The notes: generated by a model from the letters alone, not told the origin. Positions 8,426 to 17,069 are shown, counted from the stretch's first letter. The stretch is 64,000 nt of DNA from Jatrophihabitans telluris (GCF_023516435.1 NZ_CP097332.1:2604001-2668000), one strand, 5' to 3'. Program-made: numbers and translations.

Positions 8426-10173
8426 CCGCGCGACTGTCCGACATGGCCCCGCATGTGCTGCGCGAGTACGCGCTGATCGCCGACGGCGAGCGCGGAGCGC
8501 TCTGCGGCCCGCACGGCGACCTGGCCTGGCTGTGCGCGCCGCGCTGGGATGACGACGCGGTGTTCTCCACCCTGGTCGGCGGCGCCGGAGGGTACGCCGT
8601 CACCCCGACCGAGCGGCACGTCTGGGGCGGCTCTTATGAGCCCGGGTCGCTGATCTGGCGCAACCGGTGGGTCACTGACAGCGCGGTGATCGAATGCCGC
8701 GACGCGCTCGCGATGCCCGCGCAGGAACACTGCGCGGTGATCCTGCGCCGGATCGAGGCCTCCGCCGATCCGGCGCGGGTACGGGTCCTACTCGATGTTC
8801 GCGCCCGGTTCGGCCAGGACGGCATGCACAGCCTGAGCCGTGACGCCGATGGAACGTGGACCGGCCGCTCCGGGCGGCTACGGTTCCGCTGGACCGGCGC
8901 CCCCGATGCGGTCCTGGATGGGCACGGCCAGCTCGCTCTGGAGATCACCGTGGCCGCGGGGGCGCACCATGACCTGGTGCTGCAGATCAGCGACCGGGAC
9001 GGCGAGCCCACCCCGCGGGCAGGCGAACTCTGGCGGGAGACTGCGTCGACCTGGGCGGCCAGCGTGCCCGACTTCACCGACTCGGCAGCACCGCGCGACG
9101 CGCGCCAGGGCTACGCCGTGCTGCGCGGGCTCACCGGCTCGGGCGGCGGCATGGTCGCCGCCGCCACCATGTCGCTGCCGGAAAAGGCGAAAGCCGGACG
9201 TAACTATGACTACCGCTACGTGTGGATCCGCGACCAGTGCTACGCCGGCCTGGCAGTCGCCGCGCACGGGCCGGACCGGCTGCTGAGCGACGCCGTCCAC
9301 TTCGTCGCCGGTGCGCTCGCCGCCGACGGGGCCAACCTCAAACCCGCCTACACCGCCGGCGGCGGCCGGGTCCCCGACGAAACCCGGCTCCCGCTGCCCG
9401 GATACCCCGGCGGTGCCGACGTGCGCGGCAACTGGGTCAACGAGCAGTTCCAGCTCGACGCGCCCGGCGAGGCCCTGCAGCTGTTCGCCGCCGCCGCCGG
9501 ACACGGAATGATCGATCGGGACCTGATCACGGCAGTCGAAACTGCGATATCGGTCATTGAGGCCCGCTGGCAGCAGCCCGACGCCGGCATCTGGGAATTG
9601 CACGATGACTGGTGGACCCACTCACGGCTGGCCTGCGTCGCCGGCCTGCGCCGCGCCGCGGCCGTCCCAGCCTTCGGCGACGGCGACCGGCTCACCCGGC
9701 TGGCGGCCACCATCACCGCAGAAACGAGCCGCCGCTGTCTGCGAGCCGACGGCGCCTGGCAACGCAGCCCGACCAAACACGGCGTCGACGCCGCACTACT
9801 GCTGCCCGCCGTGCGCGGCGCGTTCCGCGCCGATGACTCCCGTACCCACGCCACGCTCGCCGCGGTCCGCGACCAACTCAGCGTCGAGGGCTACGTCTAC
9901 CGCTACCAGCAACCCGGCCGCCCGCTGGGCGACACCGAGGGCGCATTCGTGCTGTGCGGGTTCATCACCGCCCTTGCCGAAGCACACCAAGGAAACCACG
10001 CCGCCGCGGTGCGACTGTTCGAACGTAACCGCTCCGCCAGCGGACCACCCGGCCTGCTCGCCGAGGAATTCGACATCAATCAACGACAACTCCGCGGTAA
10101 CTTGCCCCAAGCGTTCGTCCACGCCCTGCTGCTGGAAACCGCATTGGTCCTCAGCGAGAAGGACACGCGATGA
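8422..10173 (+). CDS. GH15 glucoamylase/trehalase-type glycoside hydrolase
   Basis: A 583-aa enzyme without a signal peptide, so cytoplasmic. GH15 landmarks are present: the N-terminal beta-sandwich (residues 1-240), the (alpha/alpha)6-barrel entry motif YDYRYVWIRDQCYA (about 262-275), the general-acid region GIWELHDDWW (about 390) and the general-base region LLAEEFD (about 543-549) followed by NLPQAFVHALL. Such actinobacterial enzymes hydrolyse trehalose or short alpha-glucans. It is the last intact gene of the SDR operon; trehalose turnover would fit the stress-gene surroundings, but that link is inference. Confidence 0.88.
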   Translation: MTARLSDMAPHVLREYALIADGERGALCGPHGDLAWLCAPRWDDDAVFSTLVGGAGGYAVTPTERHVWGGSYEPGSLIWRNRWVTDSAVIECRDALAMPAQEHCAVILRRIEASADPARVRVLLDVRARFGQDGMHSLSRDADGTWTGRSGRLRFRWTGAPDAVLDGHGQLALEITVAAGAHHDLVLQISDRDGEPTPRAGELWRETASTWAASVPDFTDSAAPRDARQGYAVLRGLTGSGGGMVAAATMSLPEKAKAGRNYDYRYVWIRDQCYAGLAVAAHGPDRLLSDAVHFVAGALAADGANLKPAYTAGGGRVPDETRLPLPGYPGGADVRGNWVNEQFQLDAPGEALQLFAAAAGHGMIDRDLITAVETAISVIEARWQQPDAGIWELHDDWWTHSRLACVAGLRRAAAVPAFGDGDRLTRLAATITAETSRRCLRADGAWQRSPTKHGVDAALLLPAVRGAFRADDSRTHATLAAVRDQLSVEGYVYRYQQPGRPLGDTEGAFVLCGFITALAEAHQGNHAAAVRLFERNRSASGPPGLLAEEFDINQRQLRGNLPQAFVHALLLETALVLSEKDTR

Positions 10174-10563
10174 CCCGCCACCCCCGCTCGCGGCACCCTT
10201 CCTCGCCGCGGCCGCAGCAGCGCTCCTCATCGGCTGCCGCGCACCAGCCCACCCGGACCACGCCGCCGGTATCGGTATCCGGCCTGCGGACATCGGGGCC
10301 ACCGCATCCGCATCCGCGGGCATCCCCCGCAGCGACACCGGTTACGGGCGCCAAGCCGCCGCGCTTGCCGACCAGGTCGACGGGTGCCAGGTTGCCAGGA
10401 AACCACCGAGACAGCTGTGCGGAGCTGGGATGCCTTCTACGTCGCCGGGCCCGGCTGGATCGCCGTCGCTCCAGAAATCCCAGCCCAGCCCGGCGCAGGA
10501 ATCCACAGACCAATCCGTCGCCGCCGCACTCGCCGGCCACATCGAGAGCGGCACCAGCGCTGA
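10170..10563 (+). pseudogene. lipoprotein-like gene with frameshifts
   Basis: The ATG overlaps the GH15 stop (ATGA), but after about seven codons the coding signal jumps frame: a lipoprotein signal-like stretch (APFLAAAAAALLIGC, lipobox L-I-G-C) lies in a second frame and TETAVRSWDAFYVAGPGW in a third, ending at TGA 10561-10563. Each frame alone is interrupted. It was originally a small secreted lipoprotein coupled to GH15 and is now broken unless the sequence has indel errors. Confidence 0.5.
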
Positions 10564-10719
10564 CCGAAGGCTCGCACGAGCAGACCGACGGAGTACAGCC
10601 TGCACGGCTGGTAGATGGATGAAGCGGTTGAGCCGGGCCGCCCAATCAGCGGGGGGCGCCCAGTGCAAACACGGTGAAGGCACCGGACGGGCTCGCGTCC
10701 CGGGCTCATCAACCAGGCA

Positions 10720-11198
10720 GTCCTCGACGGTGTCGGTGCGGGCGATGAGCTGGCGCAGGGCGGAACTGATCTGCACGATCGGTCCCTCCCGCCCGACCGA
10801 TCCGCCCCCGCCGATGCACAGCGCGGACGCGACCACCTTGACTACGGCGACTTGGGGGCGGATACGGCCGCCGCTGCTGGCTACCGCGACCATGACCTCG
10901 GGTACGCCGTGGCCCGGTGTTTCGCGGCGAAGCGGTAGACCAGCGGGCCGTAGAGGACGCCAGGGAGGGCGGGGGTGAGCAGCACGAACCATGGGCCCAA
11001 CGCAGGCAGGTGGGGGTTGCCGGCGTGACCGTGCCCGGCGTAGTCCGGGTATCCGGTGAACCCGCGGGTCAACCCGTCGCTGATGTACCGGAACACCACA
11101 GCACCCAGGCCTGCGCCCACACCGACCAGAACCGCGAGGCTCAACAGCCCGACTCGCTCTGACCGTAGCTGCTTCAGGCGTGAAAGGCTGATCGGCAT
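10720..11198 (-). pseudogene. second CLC chloride channel copy, truncated and frameshifted
   Basis: Minus-strand frames give a close paralogue of the 2776 CLC protein: an N-terminal helix with GAGLGAVVFRYISDGLTRGF, a PWFVLLTPALPGVLYGPLVYRF block, then a frameshift near 10915 into VPEVMVAVASSGGRIRPQVA and the filter block GGGGSVGREGPIVQISSAL. Homology ends near 10720, so about two thirds of the channel, including the CBS domains, is missing. The start (ATG 11198) faces the palindromic operator at 11210. Confidence 0.85.
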
Positions 11199-11209
11199 CG
11201 ACGTCACAT

Positions 11210-11238
11210 TTGCGGTATGCAAAGATTATTGTGTGCAA
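11210..11238. promoter_or_regulatory. operator-like palindromes in the decayed CLC/MarR promoter
   Basis: TTGCGGTATGCAA (11210-11222; reverse complement TTGCATACCGCAA) and TTGTGTGCAA (11229-11238) lie between the decayed CLC and the decayed MarR copy. Read toward the CLC remnant, the first differs from the functional-copy element at 2761 by only two bases, so the promoter was duplicated with the genes. Confidence 0.5.
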
Positions 11239-11258
11239 GCCATTGCGAGACTGGTGAC

Positions 11259-11760
11259 ATGACGCTCACCGAGCCGACGTCGGGGGCAGCGGGTTAATCA
11301 CAGACACCGCCCGGGAGGACGCGACGCGGGACCTGGACGCCGTGTTCGACGCAGTGCTGCGGTCCTCACGAGCCCTCGTCGCAGTATCGGCCCGCTCGAT
11401 CGCCGCCGCCAAGGGCGTGACGCTGCCGCAGTTCCGGATGCTCGTTGTCCTGTTCGAGGCCACGAACAGGACGACCAACCTGACCGCGCTCGCGGCTGCG
11501 TTGGACGTTGCATCCCCGACGGCGATGCGGATGGTCGACCGACTTGTGGCCGCAGGCCTCGTGGAACGCTCGGTGCATGCCGACAACCGACGCGAAACCC
11601 ACTTGACCCTCACCGCGTCAGGACGTCGAACCGTCCGCACCGTGACCGCCAGGCGGCGTCGCGACTCTCCGCCGTGCTCACCCAGCTCTCGCCCCCCGTA
11701 GCAGGCCGCGCTCGCGGCTGCGATGACGGCGTTCGCCCACGCCGCCGACACCTGTGGCCG
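11259..11760 (+). pseudogene. second MarR regulator copy, frameshifted
   Basis: The natural start ATG 11259 runs MTLTEPTSGAAG and stops at TAA 11295-11297; the MarR body continues in the next frame (RALVAVSARSIAAAKGVTLPQFR, then an HTH with VASPTAMRMVDRL). After VTARRRRD the frame is lost again, with homologous C-terminal codons (LAAAMTAFAHAADTC) in another frame up to about 11760. The core from GTG 11342 to 11701 could still give a 119-aa fragment. It is paralogous to the intact regulator at 2210-2728 and likewise divergent from a CLC gene. Confidence 0.75.
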
Positions 11761-11907
11761 GGCGAGGCCGACACCATCCGCTGACCATCCCGGCAGCATC
11801 GGCTGGACTAGGATCGGCTCCGGTGCGCCGGGAAGTCTGGTCGGCAACGTCTTCGCCCTGCCCTGAGCACCTGCTTCCCGCGGATGCAACCCGAGCCCCG
11901 GAGAGCC

Positions 11908-13383
11908 ATGTCCGATACCTATACCTTCGCCCGGTTGGTGCTGCTCATCGCCGGGGTCGGGCTGGTTGCCTTGCTGGCCAACCGACTCACCGAACGCATT
12001 AAGATTCCCGCCCCGCTGTTGGTTCTGGTCGCTGCCACGATCGCCGTCAACGCCATCCCCGTCCTACATGTGCCGCCCGAGCGGCTGGTCGAGCGGCTGG
12101 TCACTGTCGCCTTGGTCTGCATTCTGTTCGACGGCGGCCTGAACATGGGCTGGCCCAGGTTCCGCACCGCGGCCGTCCCCATCGCAGTGACCGGCGTGCT
12201 GGGCACCTTCCTCACCGCCGCCGCCACCGCGGCGTTCATCCACTACATGTTTGGGCTTGCCTGGTACCTCGCGTTGCTGGTCGCGACCGCCATTTCGCCC
12301 ACCGACCCGGCGGTCGTGTTCTCCGTCCTCGGGCAACGTGAGGTCGAGGGCCGCAGCGGCACCATCCTGGAAGGTGAATCGGGCGCGAACGACCCGGTCG
12401 GGATCGCGTTGATGGCCAGCCTGATCAGCGCCGGCAGCCTGGACGCGAGCGCGTTCGGGCAGGTGACCGGGCAGTTCGTGTTGCAGATGGGTGTCGGCGC
12501 GGCCGTCGGGATCCTCGGCGGCCGGCTGGTGTTGTGGTTCATCCGCGCGGTGCCGCTGCCCAGCGAAGGCCTGTACCCGTTGCGCACGCTGGCCTGCGCG
12601 TTCATCCTCTTCGGAGCCGCAACCTTGGCGCACGGCTCGGGCTTCCTGGCCGTCTTCGTCGCCGGCATTCTGCTCGGTGACGAACGCGCACCGTACAAGC
12701 GCGAGATCGAACGCTTCCACTCCGCGCTGGCCAGCCTCGGTGAGATCGTCGCATTCATCGCCCTCGGCCTCACAGTCGACCTGCATCAACTCATCCAGAC
12801 CGATGTCTGGGTGCCCGGGCTGATCATCGGAGTCGTGCTCGCCGTGGTCATCCGGCCGGTGTTCGTGGCGATATGCCTGATCCCAGCTCGGCTCAGGCCG
12901 AATGAACGCACCTTCGTGTTGTTCGCCGGCCTCAAAGGCGCGGTGCCGATCCTTCTCGGCGGCTTCATCCTTGCCGCCCACATCGAGCAGGCTCCGCGGC
13001 TCTACGGGATCATCGTCATCGTCGTCGCGCTCTCCGTCCTCGTCCAAGGCAGCCTCGTCCCCACCGTCGCCGGTTGGCTGAACCTGCCGATGCGCGTCAG
13101 CGAACCCGAGCCGTGGGCACTCGGAGTGCGGCTGGCCGAGGAACCCGACGGGGTGCACCGCTTCACCGTCTCCCCGGGATCGAAAGCCGACGGCCGCCGC
13201 ATCGAGGACCTACCAGACTTCCCCGTAGACGCATGGATCAGCCTGATCGTGCGAAGCAACCAACCCGTGCCCGTCCGAGGCGACAGCACCCTGCTACCCG
13301 GGGACCAACTGATCGTGACGGCCGCGAACGACCTCAACACCAGGCTCCAGGCCATCTTTACCCGCGCCCTCCACCACGACTAA
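11908..13383 (+). CDS. CPA1-type K+(Na+)/H+ antiporter with C-terminal TrkA-C domain (NhaP2/CvrA-like)
   Basis: A 491-aa protein. About 12 hydrophobic segments cover residues 8-400, with the ATAISPTDPAVVFSV and GESGANDPVG motifs typical of CPA1 exchangers (the ND pair for cation/proton exchange). Residues 410-490 form a soluble TrkA-C/RCK-C-like domain ending in LLPGDQLIVTAANDL, as in K+/H+ antiporters of the CvrA group. The ATG at 11908 has CGGAGAG 5 nt upstream. Role: expulsion of K+/Na+ against protons under pH or osmotic stress, matching the CLC genes nearby. Confidence 0.9.
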   Translation: MSDTYTFARLVLLIAGVGLVALLANRLTERIKIPAPLLVLVAATIAVNAIPVLHVPPERLVERLVTVALVCILFDGGLNMGWPRFRTAAVPIAVTGVLGTFLTAAATAAFIHYMFGLAWYLALLVATAISPTDPAVVFSVLGQREVEGRSGTILEGESGANDPVGIALMASLISAGSLDASAFGQVTGQFVLQMGVGAAVGILGGRLVLWFIRAVPLPSEGLYPLRTLACAFILFGAATLAHGSGFLAVFVAGILLGDERAPYKREIERFHSALASLGEIVAFIALGLTVDLHQLIQTDVWVPGLIIGVVLAVVIRPVFVAICLIPARLRPNERTFVLFAGLKGAVPILLGGFILAAHIEQAPRLYGIIVIVVALSVLVQGSLVPTVAGWLNLPMRVSEPEPWALGVRLAEEPDGVHRFTVSPGSKADGRRIEDLPDFPVDAWISLIVRSNQPVPVRGDSTLLPGDQLIVTAANDLNTRLQAIFTRALHHD

Positions 13384-13742
13384 AAGACGCCTGTCGCGAC
13401 GGCCGCCCGGTCGCGCCGGAAACGTCGCGTCAGCCGGCTGGACTGGGTGCTGACTGGCCGCTCCGTCAGCAGATGGACGACGAGGAACATCCGCGCCGCG
13501 ATCGAGATTCGACCATCGAACAGATCGGGGTGCATGAAGGCCTGGACGAATGTTTCGCGGGTAACCGCGCGTGCGCCGCGTCTAGTTCTGGTCCGGGCTC
13601 GGGCGTACGCCCAGATCGCTGGCGCGATCCGGTCATACATTTCCATCAACGCCTGAACGGCGTCCCGAAGGTCGCCGTTCAGGCGGCGGGCTACGTCCTG
13701 TTCCCAGGCTTGGGGCCGCTGGGCGAGCATGTCGGACAGCAT
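13380..13742 (-). CDS. sigma-70 region-2-only protein (truncated ECF-like)
   Basis: A 120-aa protein; the minus-strand ATG at 13742 directly follows a GTG. The middle matches ECF sigma region 2: MYDRIAPAIWAYARARTRTRRGA then RETFVQAFMHPDLFDG and a region-2.4-like helix. Translation stops about 30 residues later, so region 4 is absent. It is divergent from the RsbW-like ATPase gene at 13899. It could be a truncated sigma factor, or a region-2 decoy that titrates an anti-sigma protein. Sigma-region assignment is by pattern only. Confidence 0.55.
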   Translation of the reverse strand: MLSDMLAQRPQAWEQDVARRLNGDLRDAVQALMEMYDRIAPAIWAYARARTRTRRGARAVTRETFVQAFMHPDLFDGRISIAARMFLVVHLLTERPVSTQSSRLTRRFRRDRAAVATGVF

Positions 13743-13898
13743 CACTGCGAGCGCCTGCCTCTGTGCTGCCTTTGGTTGGACGCGTGGAGCGTAGCCGAGT
13801 TCGGCTCGGCAGTAGCTGGTTTGATGGCCTCGATCTGGCCACAACCATTTTGAGGGCATTCGGCGACTTGCGGCGGCCCGGCGCAATATGGCGCAATA

Positions 13899-14330
13899 AT
13901 GAGCCTCATGCGCGATTCGGGTGCCCACAACGGGCTAGGCGTCCGCGCCGCCCCCGGCGACTGGTCGGCAACGGTGCCGCTCCCATCGGATACCTCGGCT
14001 GCCGCATTCGCTCGCCTGTTCCTGCAAGAGCGCGCCACCGGCCTACCCGGGGACTTCCTCGCCGACGCGATGCTCGCCACGTCCGAACTCGTCGCCAACG
14101 CCATCCTGCACGGGCGGCCCGCGTTCTGGTTGTTTGTCCGTGACCTCGCGGCTGGCATCGCCATAGGTGTCCATGATGACGGCGACAGCATGCCGTTCAG
14201 CCCCGTCATCGAGCCTCGACCCGACCAGATGGACGGCCGAGGCCTGCGCATCGTCGAGGCACTGAGGTCAACGTGGGGTGTGCAGCCGACGCCCACGGGA
14301 AAGATGGTCTGGTTCGAAATGCACATGTGA
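13899..14330 (+). CDS. ATP-binding anti-sigma-like protein (HATPase_c_2, RsbW/SpoIIAB type)
   Basis: A 143-aa GHKL ATPase domain: the N-box (SELVANAILHG, residues about 66-76), the HDDG G1-like box, and the GRGLRIVEALRSTWG motif (about 113-127) ending in a VWFEM strand. In actinobacteria such single-domain proteins bind sigma factors or anti-anti-sigma partners, or act as serine kinases. It is transcribed divergently from the region-2-only sigma-like gene, suggesting the two are partners (inference). No anti-anti-sigma (STAS) gene is visible nearby. Confidence 0.8.
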   Translation: MSLMRDSGAHNGLGVRAAPGDWSATVPLPSDTSAAAFARLFLQERATGLPGDFLADAMLATSELVANAILHGRPAFWLFVRDLAAGIAIGVHDDGDSMPFSPVIEPRPDQMDGRGLRIVEALRSTWGVQPTPTGKMVWFEMHM

Positions 14331-14394
14331 CCCCAACCGACCGTAGCAGCGCGGTTGGTGGTCAAGGCGAGGGGTGTGGGATGCGCCTGCGACC

Positions 14395-14532
14395 CTCTAC
14401 TGCGGCGCCTACGGGTCAAGCCTCATCGTTACTCACCACACCAGCCGCCACGGCACCACCTACCGCTACTTCCTCTGCCTCGGCCAACGCCAGGAAGCGC
14501 ACCCCGTGACAGCTCCGCGCCCTGGCCTATAG
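14395..14532 (+). pseudogene. serine-recombinase zinc-ribbon remnant
   Basis: This frame encodes LYCGAYGSSLIVTHHTSRHG then YRYFLCLGQRQ and a stop at 14530-14532. It resembles the recombinase zinc beta-ribbon of large serine integrases (usually LYCGxCGxRL...HG..Y.YF.C.GR). One of the four zinc cysteines is Tyr here, and no catalytic domain or coiled coil remains. It is therefore a scar of a former phage or integrative element. The rest of 14331-14580 shows no gene. Confidence 0.5.
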
Positions 14533-14580
14533 GGCGTGGATGCCGCGGATATGGCGCACGGTCCTGTGCGGTGGTGGGAT

Positions 14581-15402
14581 TCAGGCGTGGTGGCTCGAGA
14601 CCAGGCTGGCGAAGGCGATGATGTTGTCGCGATAGTTGCCGGTGGTGGTGTCGAATGAGCCCCCGCAGGTGACCAGTCGTAGTGCCGAGTAGCTCGTCTG
14701 GCCGTAGACCAGCGCGGTGGGAAACTGGCTCTTCGGGTACTCGGCCACCCGGTCGACGCGGAAGACCGCGACGGTTCCGTCCTGGCGTCGTACATCGACA
14801 TGGTCACCGGGGTTGAGCGCACCGAGTCGGTAGAACACGCCGGCTCCGTAGGCGGCTGAGTCGACGTGCCCCAGCATGACCGAGGCGCCGAGTGAACCAG
14901 GGGTGGCCGACAGCTCGTACCAACCGGCGATCGAGTTGCGGCTCAACGGCGGTGTCTGCACGGTGCTGTCGGGATTGAGTCCGAGATTCATGAGCGTGGT
15001 GTCGACGCCGATCGCCGGGATGGTCAGTTCCACCGGCGGGGAGCTCGCCAGCGACAAGCCTGCCTGCACCGGCGGCAACGCAGGCCGCGACATCACCGTC
15101 GGCTTGGGAACGATCTTCAACGGGGTCGGCTTCGTCGTCGCCTGGCGCGGCGGGGACGACCCTGCGCTCGTCGGGACAATGGTGCTGGGGCTCGGCAGCG
15201 GCGCTGCCTGAGCCGAGTTCGACGGGCGTGGGGCGTGCTGCTGGCCGGTCAGACCGACGACGACGGCGGCCGCGCCGGTGATCGCGAGCACCCCGGCCAG
15301 GCCAACAAGGGCACGGCGACGACGCAACCTCGAGGGCGCGAGGGTGGCTGGAAGGGGCTCCGGAAATGCGGGGTCGTCGGACTCACGCTCGACCATGTCC
15401 AC
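14581..15402 (-). CDS. class F sortase
   Basis: A 273-aa protein: a short cytoplasmic basic N-terminus, one TM helix (about residues 31-51), a Ser/Pro/Thr-rich linker, then a sortase domain from about residue 122. Catalytic elements are visible: the His in MLGHVDS, the Cys in RLVTCGGSFD and the Arg in NYRDNIIAFAS. Class F enzymes are monotopic actinobacterial sortases that cleave LPxTG-like signals. The next minus-strand gene upstream (15492-17069) ends in a PNTG-TM-Arg tail and is the obvious substrate. Confidence 0.88.
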   Translation of the reverse strand: MDMVERESDDPAFPEPLPATLAPSRLRRRRALVGLAGVLAITGAAAVVVGLTGQQHAPRPSNSAQAAPLPSPSTIVPTSAGSSPPRQATTKPTPLKIVPKPTVMSRPALPPVQAGLSLASSPPVELTIPAIGVDTTLMNLGLNPDSTVQTPPLSRNSIAGWYELSATPGSLGASVMLGHVDSAAYGAGVFYRLGALNPGDHVDVRRQDGTVAVFRVDRVAEYPKSQFPTALVYGQTSYSALRLVTCGGSFDTTTGNYRDNIIAFASLVSSHHA

Positions 15403-15491
15403 CCGCCCTCACTACTCGTCTCGTGTCACGCCGAACCGACCAGAGCCATGTCGATGGCCCCGGTCGGTTCAGCGAGTGGCAACGCCGCTAC

Positions 15492-17069
15492 TCAGCCAGC
15501 CATCGTGTCGCGTCGACGGCGAGCCAGCATCAGCGCACCGCCGGCACCGAGCAGCAGCAGAACGCCGAAGTCGAGCAGGCTCTGGTGCTGCAACCCGGCG
15601 GTAGATCCGCCACCGGTGTTCGGCGCTCCCACCGGCGTCGGCGTGAACGCCGCCGTGGCCACGCCGGTTCCGGGGACGGTCTGGAAGAACAGGAAGATGT
15701 TCGTCGGGACCTCGAGGACGCCGTTGGCCGGGTCGGCTTCGAGCTTCTTCACCTCGGCGTAGCTGTGTGCCTGGGAGATCAGTGCGAACGACGCCGGGTT
15801 CGTGACGCCGATGACGGTGACCGGCCACCACTCCGGATTGTTGTTGTTCCGGTCGGTGATGATGTGGTCGTGACCTGGCAGGGCGAAGTTGGCCAACGCG
15901 CTGGCAGGGGCGCCGAGAGCGGTCGCCAGCCGAGACAGGTCAGCGCTCATCGGGTGGTCGATGCACGGCAGGCCGGTCGGGCACTGCAGATCGTTGACCG
16001 GCTGCTTGAACAGCGGCGTCGGGATGTAGAGCGGGTCGGTGAACTGAGCCGAGGTGATGTCCGGCGGAACCTTGTTGGGCTTCTGACCGGCCTCGCACGG
16101 ATTGGCACCTGCCTTCTGCACGGATGTGTCACAGAAGAACGGGCTGGAATAGAGCAGGTTCACGTTCGAACCCTGTGCGGTGCTCGCGTTCCCGATCCAG
16201 GCGCGGGTCTGACCCACGTAATCACGGGGGTTGTTGCACCCGGTAGCGCTGGTGCCGCAGTCCTTCTTCAAGTTGTCGATCGCCAGACCGTTGGCGGCGG
16301 CGGGCGGAGCCTGGTCGAAGTTCTTCGAGGCATCGGCCGGGTTGACATGGCCCGGCAGCGCCTGGAACCACAGAAAGACGTTGGTCGGAATCTCGCCGGT
16401 GACCCCGGAGCTCGGCTTGCCCTCCAAGGCCTGCATGGTCGCGTAGTTCTTGGCCGTGGTGATCGCCGTCCACGCAGCCTGGTTGGTCACGCCGACCGCG
16501 ACGACCGGCCACCACTCGGGCTGGTCGTTGTTGCGGGTCGTGATGATGTGGTCATGGCCGGGCAGCATCGCGTTCTGCACCGAAGCCGGCGTCGGAGCAC
16601 CGGGCAGCGCGCCCGCGATCCGGGACAGGTCGATCGTCGAAGGGTGGTCGATGCACATCGGGGTCGCCTGGCACTGCACGTAGGACGGCACCGGCGTGAA
16701 GCCGAGCGGAATCGGGATGTACAGCGGGTCGACCGCTCCGGCAGCGGTGCCCGGCGGCAACTTGCTGTACTTGGCGCCGGCCTCGCACTTGCTGGACGCG
16801 GCGCTGCTCACCGAAGTGTCGCAGTAGAAGTTCTGGGAGTAGAGCAGCTTGATGTCTTCACCGTTGAAAAAGCTGTTCGTGGTGCCTACGTTGTTGCAGG
16901 TCGGGGCCGCAGCTTCGCATCCTGCCTTCAGCGGATTCACCGTCACACCGGTGTTGTACGGGTCGGTCGCGGCACCGGCGCTGTTAGGGCCAGCGAGCAT
17001 CAGACCGACCGCCAGCAGCAGTGCCGACAGAATCGCCACAGGCCTTCTCAACTGGGATGTTGCAGCCAT
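15492..17069 (-). CDS. cell-surface protein with two homologous repeats and sortase signal
   Basis: A 525-aa secreted protein with a Sec signal peptide (residues 1-34, AGPNSAGA cleavage region). Two ~180-residue repeats follow (about 50-245 and 285-465), each with an FYCDTSV/FFCDTSV cysteine motif, a DPLYIP motif, a CIDHP motif, LPGHDHIIT, PEWWPV..VGVTN and PTNxFLxFQ..PG. The C-terminus is GAPNTGGG, a hydrophobic helix and RRRR, a cell-wall sorting signal. GAGGAG lies 5-6 nt before the ATG. It is adjacent to a class F sortase. Enzymatic function unknown; the conserved Cys pairs imply disulfides outside the membrane. Confidence 0.82.
   Translation of the reverse strand: MAATSQLRRPVAILSALLLAVGLMLAGPNSAGAATDPYNTGVTVNPLKAGCEAAAPTCNNVGTTNSFFNGEDIKLLYSQNFYCDTSVSSAASSKCEAGAKYSKLPPGTAAGAVDPLYIPIPLGFTPVPSYVQCQATPMCIDHPSTIDLSRIAGALPGAPTPASVQNAMLPGHDHIITTRNNDQPEWWPVVAVGVTNQAAWTAITTAKNYATMQALEGKPSSGVTGEIPTNVFLWFQALPGHVNPADASKNFDQAPPAAANGLAIDNLKKDCGTSATGCNNPRDYVGQTRAWIGNASTAQGSNVNLLYSSPFFCDTSVQKAGANPCEAGQKPNKVPPDITSAQFTDPLYIPTPLFKQPVNDLQCPTGLPCIDHPMSADLSRLATALGAPASALANFALPGHDHIITDRNNNNPEWWPVTVIGVTNPASFALISQAHSYAEVKKLEADPANGVLEVPTNIFLFFQTVPGTGVATAAFTPTPVGAPNTGGGSTAGLQHQSLLDFGVLLLLGAGGALMLARRRRDTMAG

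Noticed and set aside
12064-13158. 364-codon minus-strand frame inside the antiporter gene
   Set aside because: Asp/Glu/Gly/His-rich shadow of a clear CPA1 antiporter.
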